Below the pieces are notes generated by a model. That model searched no databases. It saw nothing but the letters and a program-made list of their open reading frames with translations, and was not told the DNA's origin. A program made the translations under genes and the position numbers. DNA of 64,000 bases from Acestrorhynchus altus. Taxonomy: Eukaryota > Chordata > Actinopteri > Characiformes > Acestrorhynchidae. Below are positions 59,423 to 64,000 of the stretch, piece after piece. Each line of letters starts with the position of its first letter. Positions within the stretch are counted from its first letter, which is position 1. The stretch covers positions 2,631,909 through 2,695,908 of the forward strand of contig JAVGWO010000026.1 of NCBI GenBank assembly GCA_034509495.1. Reading direction: 5' to 3'.

Positions 59423-59800
59423 TATCTAGAACACTAGGATGCGTTGATAGTTTGATGTACATTTATTGACTAAAATATTAGAAAAATATTTATAGGAGAC
59501 AGTCACACAAGAGATTATGTCTATTCAAGACATGTTTTGATAAAAAATGTACCAACATTTTTTGGTATATTTGCTACAATTAACTATATTTTTAAGTTAT
59601 TCCTAATGATTAGATGAGGAGTGGCATTTATTATAAGTTCTTCAAAATACTTGACAGTAGTCTGAATAAAATAAAAACTATCTAAATGTCCTTTATTATT
59701 TTTATTTATTTATGTATCAGTATTATCCAATCTCATGAATTTTATTCTGAACTTTGAGCCCTGTGTCTGCAGCTCCACCCCTCTTGCTAATCAGTTGGAG
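59423..59800 (+). mobile_element. TTAA-family MITE, copy 9, left part
   Basis: From 'tctagaacactaggatgcgt' through 'ataggagacagtcacaca' to 'tgctaatcagttggagt', which corresponds to the family's 'tgatcagtcagagtctgcat' block. The copy continues at 60766 after an insertion. The stretch with the CRE-like site is deleted. Confidence 0.72.
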
Positions 59801-60765
59801 TGACAGAAATGAGACACTTGCAGATTAAAGACAAAAGAGGTTTTAATAAGGGGCTTAGGCAAGAAAATGGAAGTCAATAACAGTCCAAGTAAAAACCAGC
59901 AAAGTAACATAAAACAAGAGCACATACTAAAGGTGGGCAAAAAAATGAAAAAAAAAAAAATGAAAGAGAGTCCAAAACCAGTAAATCCAAGAATAAAGGT
60001 TAATGCAGAAACATTCCAAAAAACAGAAACAGGTCATACAGGGGATAAAGTATAGACTGACAATAGAACACTTCATAATGCTACAATAAGTCAAAACACA
60101 AAGAACATCTAGAAATGTTTGCTACTCCTCCTGGCCTGTTGCTCCTTTAGTACCCTGGAAGAAGGTTGAGGAGTCGAGGAGAGTACAGGAGCAGGAGAAA
60201 CGGAGAGAAGGAACCATAAGTGAGGAAATGGGACTCCTGACCCCTTTCATATATGATGCTGACTCACCTAATATTGCCCAGCAAGTCGCAGTCCTGGCTT
60301 TCAGCACAAGCCTAATACTGCCCAGCCAATCACAGTGCTCGTTTTCAACACACACACACACACACCAAATAATGCCTAGCCAATTGCTGCACTCACTTTC
60401 ACCACACATGTAACACTGTCCAGCCAATCACAGCTGCTACATAGAGCAACATATACAGTAACTGGGTCCAAGCAGCTTCTTTCATCTCTTTCAGTATTTA
60501 GACAGGTGTCACAAAATCAGCATCCATGTCACAGAAGAAAGGAGGAGTAACTTTGGGGTTTCTGGATGAGGCCAGGGATTAAAAACACAGGGAAAGAGGT
60601 GGACACAATCAGTAATCAGGGGACTGGGAACGGTAGGGAATCATATGACTCATATGACACTGATTCCCTGCCAGTCCCAGTCTCTTGATTACTGATTGTG
60701 TATGAGGCAGGAGGATTCTAGGAAATGGAGTTCATGTCTTCCTGGGAGATGACAGGAATTGTTAC
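59801..60765 (-). mobile_element. Insertion within MITE copy 9, LTR-retroelement-like
   Basis: Read on the minus strand the right end starts TGTAACAATTCCTGTCATCT and goes on with 'catgaactccatttccta' and 'gattgtgtccacctctttcc', which resembles the U3 part of a fish gypsy-type LTR. The left part (59800-60120) is A-rich and unassigned. The target duplication is unclear. Part of the LTR-like end forms a palindrome (see separate entry). No coding remains. Confidence 0.5.
60607..60706. repeat. ~40-bp inverted repeat (palindrome)
   Basis: The left arm 'cacaatcagtaatcagggga' plus 'ctgggaacggtagggaatca' is mirrored on the right by the reverse complement of 'tgattccctgccagtcccag' plus 'tctcttgattactgattgtg'. 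The loop is about 17 bases and there are only a few mismatches. Confidence 0.9.
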
Positions 60766-60983
60766 ACTGCATGCAGGTTGAGCATCTCCACATGGACAGA
60801 ACACTAAAATGCACTGCAAGGCTCCTTTGGCATTTAAATTGGGATTTAATTCAGTTGGATTCACAATGAGAAGCCCATTAAATAGGGTCAGTCTTGTAGT
60901 TAATGATATATGTATTATGTATATAGGTTATTCTGATCCTGAGCATGTAACTGCCCACAAAGTATGGATCTTGGGTTCTAAGA
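60766..60983 (+). mobile_element. TTAA-family MITE, copy 9, right part
   Basis: It resumes at 'tgcatgcaggttgagcatct' and continues through 'catttaaattgggatttaat' to the right terminus 'atcttgggttctaagag', followed by ATAA where the TTAA should be. Confidence 0.75.
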
Positions 60984-60989
60984 GATAAA

Positions 60990-61375
60990 CATGCTTGGTC
61001 ACAGGCAAGTCTTCATTCACATGCATACACAGCTGTTTGAATTGAGCATCATGATAATCACAGCTGTATTTAAGTAGTGTAGCTCAAAAATTTGAAACTT
61101 TTTGTTTTTTACATGGAATGTCCTTTGTCCTTGGTTAGTTTATTAGCATGTTGATTATAATTTTTTTTTTTTTTGCTTTTGCTGAGGATGTCCATATAGC
61201 CACACAACCATAGTAGCAAAGAAACCTAAGATGGTAAGATTTTTAGAAAAATGAATGTTGAGGGCTCGTAGCTGTGCAAATCAAAAAAGCTGAAGTTGGA
61301 CAAAAACACATGAACTTAAGAAAACACGAGAAAAAACTTAAATCTCTTTATATTGTGTTGGTAATTGAACAGTGT
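60990..61375. other. Non-coding, nothing recognised
   Basis: AT-rich with a T-run near 61163-61174. Confidence 0.4.
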
Positions 61376-61379
61376 GTTT

Positions 61380-61690
61380 TTGAGCTGGAAATGCAATGCA
61401 GGTATTATTTGTAATGATTAGTTTGACAGGCATATTTATAATAAGTTTTTCAAAATACCTGTCAGTAGTCCAAAAAAAACAAACAAACAAAAAAACAAAA
61501 AAAAACAGAAGGTCCTTTGTTATTTTTGTTATTTTATATATGTATGTAGTATTATTCTTTATCAGGACTTTTATTCTGAAATTTGAACATGAATAGACAG
61601 TAAACAGTCCCTTATTTCCCATTTTCATTTAGAACTGAATATCTGAGCCCGTGACATCATTAGCCCTGTGCCCCCTCACTGATCAGTCAG
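61380..61690 (+). mobile_element. TTAA-family MITE, copy 10 (middle part)
   Basis: 'tgagctggaaatgcaatgca', 'ataagtttttcaaaatacct', 'ttattctgaaatttgaacat', TGACATCA at 61652-61659 and 'ccctcactgatcagtcag' are family blocks in order. Both termini are missing. Confidence 0.72.
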
Positions 61691-61929
61691 ATCTTGCCAA
61701 ATCAGAATTTAGTGATAGCTTTTAACTCATTTTAATCTGCAGCCAGTGTTGTTACTGCACATGTATCAAATGTTCACGTAGGCCATAATCACATAAAAAC
61801 ATGCACTTTTTTTAGTTTTCGGTGAACTCATTAAAAGTGTGGTTCAAATCTGTAAGCACTTAGAGGTGAGTCTGTGACACACTACACTTACTTTACAGTA
61901 CACTTCACTTCATAAAACACGTATTAAAT

Positions 61930-62500
61930 TACATGAAAAAATGGATACTAAATTCTAATAAAGCAGAGGTTTTAATACCAGAGCCCAATATAACGACTAC
62001 TGCTATAAATCTAGATGGTTTCTCAATTGTACCCAGCTCCACTGTAAAAAACAAACAAACAAACAAACAGAAAATAACTAGGGATTCTTTACTGTCCACA
62101 TCAGTAACATAGTAAAAACTGGCTTCTTCCAGTTATATAATATTTCAAAACTGTGTAAAGTATTTTCTCATTAAGATGCTGAGATACTAGTGAATGCATT
62201 TATAACCTCAAGGCTGGACTATAACAATGTCCTTCTGGCTGGTAGTTTAAGTAAATCCTTGCAGAGTCCAAAATGCAGCTGCTAGATTCCTCCCCAGAGC
62301 TATGAAATTAGATCACATTAGTCCTGTTCTCTCATCCCATCATTGGTTACCTATTAAATTCCACATTGAGTATAAAATACTGCTTCTCAATGGTTTAGTC
62401 CTACAGTATCTTAAAGACCTTCTTAAACTGTACAACCCATTGTGCACACCAGTCCCAAGATGTGGGCCTAGTGACAGTTCCTCAAATTAGAAAAAAACAC
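61930..62500 (+). pseudogene. Non-LTR reverse-transcriptase C-terminal relic (sister of 27032)
   Basis: It begins in the palm-distal part with a frame like 'N-S-N-K-x-E-V-L-I-P', and passes through an imperfect SRLDYNNVLLAG. In the frame at 62302 it reads MKLDHISPVLSSHHWLPIKF, then HIEYKILLLNGLVLQYLKDL. A (CAAA)n run (62048-62070) and several frame breaks interrupt it. This is the same element type as 27032-28010. Both copies are 5'-truncated, the usual result of incomplete reverse transcription. It would encode the enzyme for target-primed copying, but this copy is dead. Confidence 0.8.
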
Positions 62501-62555
62501 TGCAGGGGACAAGCATTTTCATATAAAATACTGGAATACTATGATTACCTATTCA

Positions 62556-62557
<2 letters not shown>

Positions 62558-62611
<54 letters not shown>

Positions 62612-62624
62612 CCTCCCTCCCTTG
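62558..62624. repeat. (CT)n array inside the non-LTR relic
   Basis: About 25 CT units then C-rich sequence. The non-LTR 3' sequence resumes right after it. Confidence 0.95.
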
Positions 62625-62745
62625 TCCTGAGCTGCCCCTGCTGCCTGGCTCTCTTTCCCATGTACTGAGATGCCCTGACTGGACTGTAAGGCTGCTTTGT
62701 GACAAAGCCTTCATTGTAAAAACATTTATAAATAAACTTTTTCCA
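62625..62745 (+). mobile_element. 3' untranslated tail of the non-LTR relic
   Basis: 'ttgtcctgagctgcccctgc', 'catgtactgagatgccctga' and 'aaggctgctttgtgacaaag' parallel the 3' region of the copy at 27416-28010, but shortened. Confidence 0.65.
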
Positions 62746-62749
62746 ATCT

Positions 62750-63375
62750 TTTTCAGTACACACACTACATAAATAGCTTAAGACCCACAAAATGCCAAGA
62801 GCCATCCCTCCCAGGCCAAGCATATGTTATGCACATCATATGTTTTATATTTATTGATTGGATTACACCTAATATGTGTGCATGGTAGCCTGAGAGGCCT
62901 AGACTGTTAGTGAAGATCACATTCAAGTGTGACTGGTCACATTCAATAACAATTCAGTGAACTATATACATTCATATGGATGTATTACCAGCAGACGTCA
63001 CAGGTGGGCCGTTAATGATCAAGCGATGAAAAAGTAATCTGCTTACAGGAAAATGAGACAATACATGTTGTTTCACTCATAAAAATCATCAGAACGGTCT
63101 TTAGTCTCATTAAAGTGTGAATTCTGCTGAACCTGAAATGGATCCAAGTTCTACACTGAGTAGATACTTATATTAGGACATATATAGCTCAAACTAATGC
63201 ATTGTATGTGAAACTAAGAGCTATTTATTTCATCCATAATGTTCAGGTCTGTAGACCTATACACTATGTGCATGTAGAAGATCTAATGGCTAGAACCCAA
63301 ACTTCCAAAAACTGTCTCCCAAACAACATATGTTACATATTATTTTCTAGCAGTTAATAGCAGTTAACTATTATG
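62750..63375. other. Non-coding; possible conserved patch at 62985-63135
   Basis: The patch holds AGACGTCA (62993-63000) directly followed by the E-box CAGGTG (63001-63006) and 'gccgttaatgatcaagcgat'. It is complex and repeat-free, but conservation cannot be shown here. Confidence 0.3.
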
Positions 63376-63382
63376 TAGATGC

Positions 63383-64000
63383 TGAATTATTAATAGCAGT
63401 TATTGAATTCTTCATAGTAGATACAAAACTGTGTATAGGCAGTCTCAAATCATTTATAGTAGTTGTTGAATCACTTATAGTAGATACCTAATTATATGTA
63501 CCAAGTACTCAATCATATATAGTAGAAACTAAATCACTCATAGCACTTACTGAGTCATTTAAAGTAAATACTGACTCATTTATAACATTTACTGAATCAT
63601 TTAAAGTCAATACTGAATCATTTCTGTAAGATACGGAACCATTTACTAAATCGTTTAACTAGGCAGTAGTTTCTTTAAATCAATAAAATAATAAATAATT
63701 TATTATTTAAAATCTAAATAATCTTGAGATTCAAGGTGTTACAGTGTGTGAAATTATAATATACAGCTGTTTCTGAATCATTTACAGTAGACACTGAATC
63801 ATTCATTACAAAATCATCTAAAAATAGATTTATTTTTAGTATTATATATTTATAGTACATTCTGAATCATATATAGCAGTTACTGAATCATTTATAGTAG
63901 ACACTGAATCTTTTATAAACAGATAATCATTTATAATAAATACAGACTTGTTTAAGAAGTTACTGAATCATTTATACTAGTAATTTAATAATAGCTGTTA
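63383..64000. repeat. 21-bp minisatellite with TGAATCA-type core, open at the window end
   Basis: Cores start at 63383, 63404, 63425, 63446, 63467, 63488, 63509, 63530, 63551, 63572, 63593, 63614 and 63635, exactly 21 bases apart. After a gap of unrelated AT-rich DNA they resume at 63774, 63795, 63863, 63884 and 63905. The spacer is about 'tttatagtagntac', alternating between GATAC-like and TTAC-like forms, which hints at a 42-bp dimer. The array continues past 64000. Confidence 0.9.

Noticed and set aside
63383..64000. CRISPR-like regular spacing
   Set aside because: The period is 21 bases with both core and spacer derived from one unit, so it is a tandem minisatellite with no unique spacers.

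Overview
This window looks like vertebrate nuclear DNA from a ray-finned fish. It is AT-rich and carries very many long (GT)n, (GA)n and other microsatellites. I found no convincing host exon on either strand. Nearly every recognisable feature is a transposon relic. The DD34E Tc1 element with IR/DR ends, the non-LTR and Ty3/gypsy relics, and especially the small DNA elements ending in 'gatcagccataacatta' and 'tacactatatg' are of types I associate with teleosts. I would lean towards an otophysan (characin, catfish or knifefish lineage), but that is inference from memory of repeat families, not a database match. No rRNA, tRNA gene, CRISPR array or prokaryotic feature is visible.

Layout. 1-13.9 kb: sparse AT-rich DNA with small DNA-transposon copies (4.15, 5.1, 9.4, 9.7, 11.9 kb), an LTR-like segment (8.76-9.42 kb) and a few GC-richer, repeat-free stretches that could be conserved non-coding elements. 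14-17.3 kb: an internally deleted Tc1, then a broken Ty3/gypsy gag-integrase relic containing an inverted duplication. 19.8-22.7 kb: a nested stack, in which an old Tc1 relic holds a non-LTR retrotransposon tail, which in turn holds a young, nearly intact Tc1. 23.9-25.0 kb: a shrunken LTR retroelement with both LTR-like ends. 27-28 kb: the 3' end of a non-LTR element. 29-36.5 kb: dense microsatellites and three copies of a TTAA-flanked repeat. 37-45.8 kb: an RTE/SINE-type repeat, two arrays of a 29-bp minisatellite, another TTAA repeat and a non-LTR fragment. 46-56 kb: tRNA-SINE-like pieces, several MITEs and triplet arrays. 57-64 kb: more TTAA repeats (one split by an insertion), another non-LTR copy, and a strictly 21-bp-phased minisatellite that runs off the window end.

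The most distinctive signal is one dispersed family, about 0.5-0.9 kb when not interrupted, seen at least ten times on both strands. It has short inverted ends (CCYTTAGAACCCAAGG), TTAA or decayed TTAA flanks, and an internal TGACGTCA-like palindrome. It looks like a piggyBac-type non-autonomous element. No set of genes here works together as a pathway. The only protein-coding relics are transposon proteins, and all of them are broken. I do not see evidence for a novel multi-gene system.
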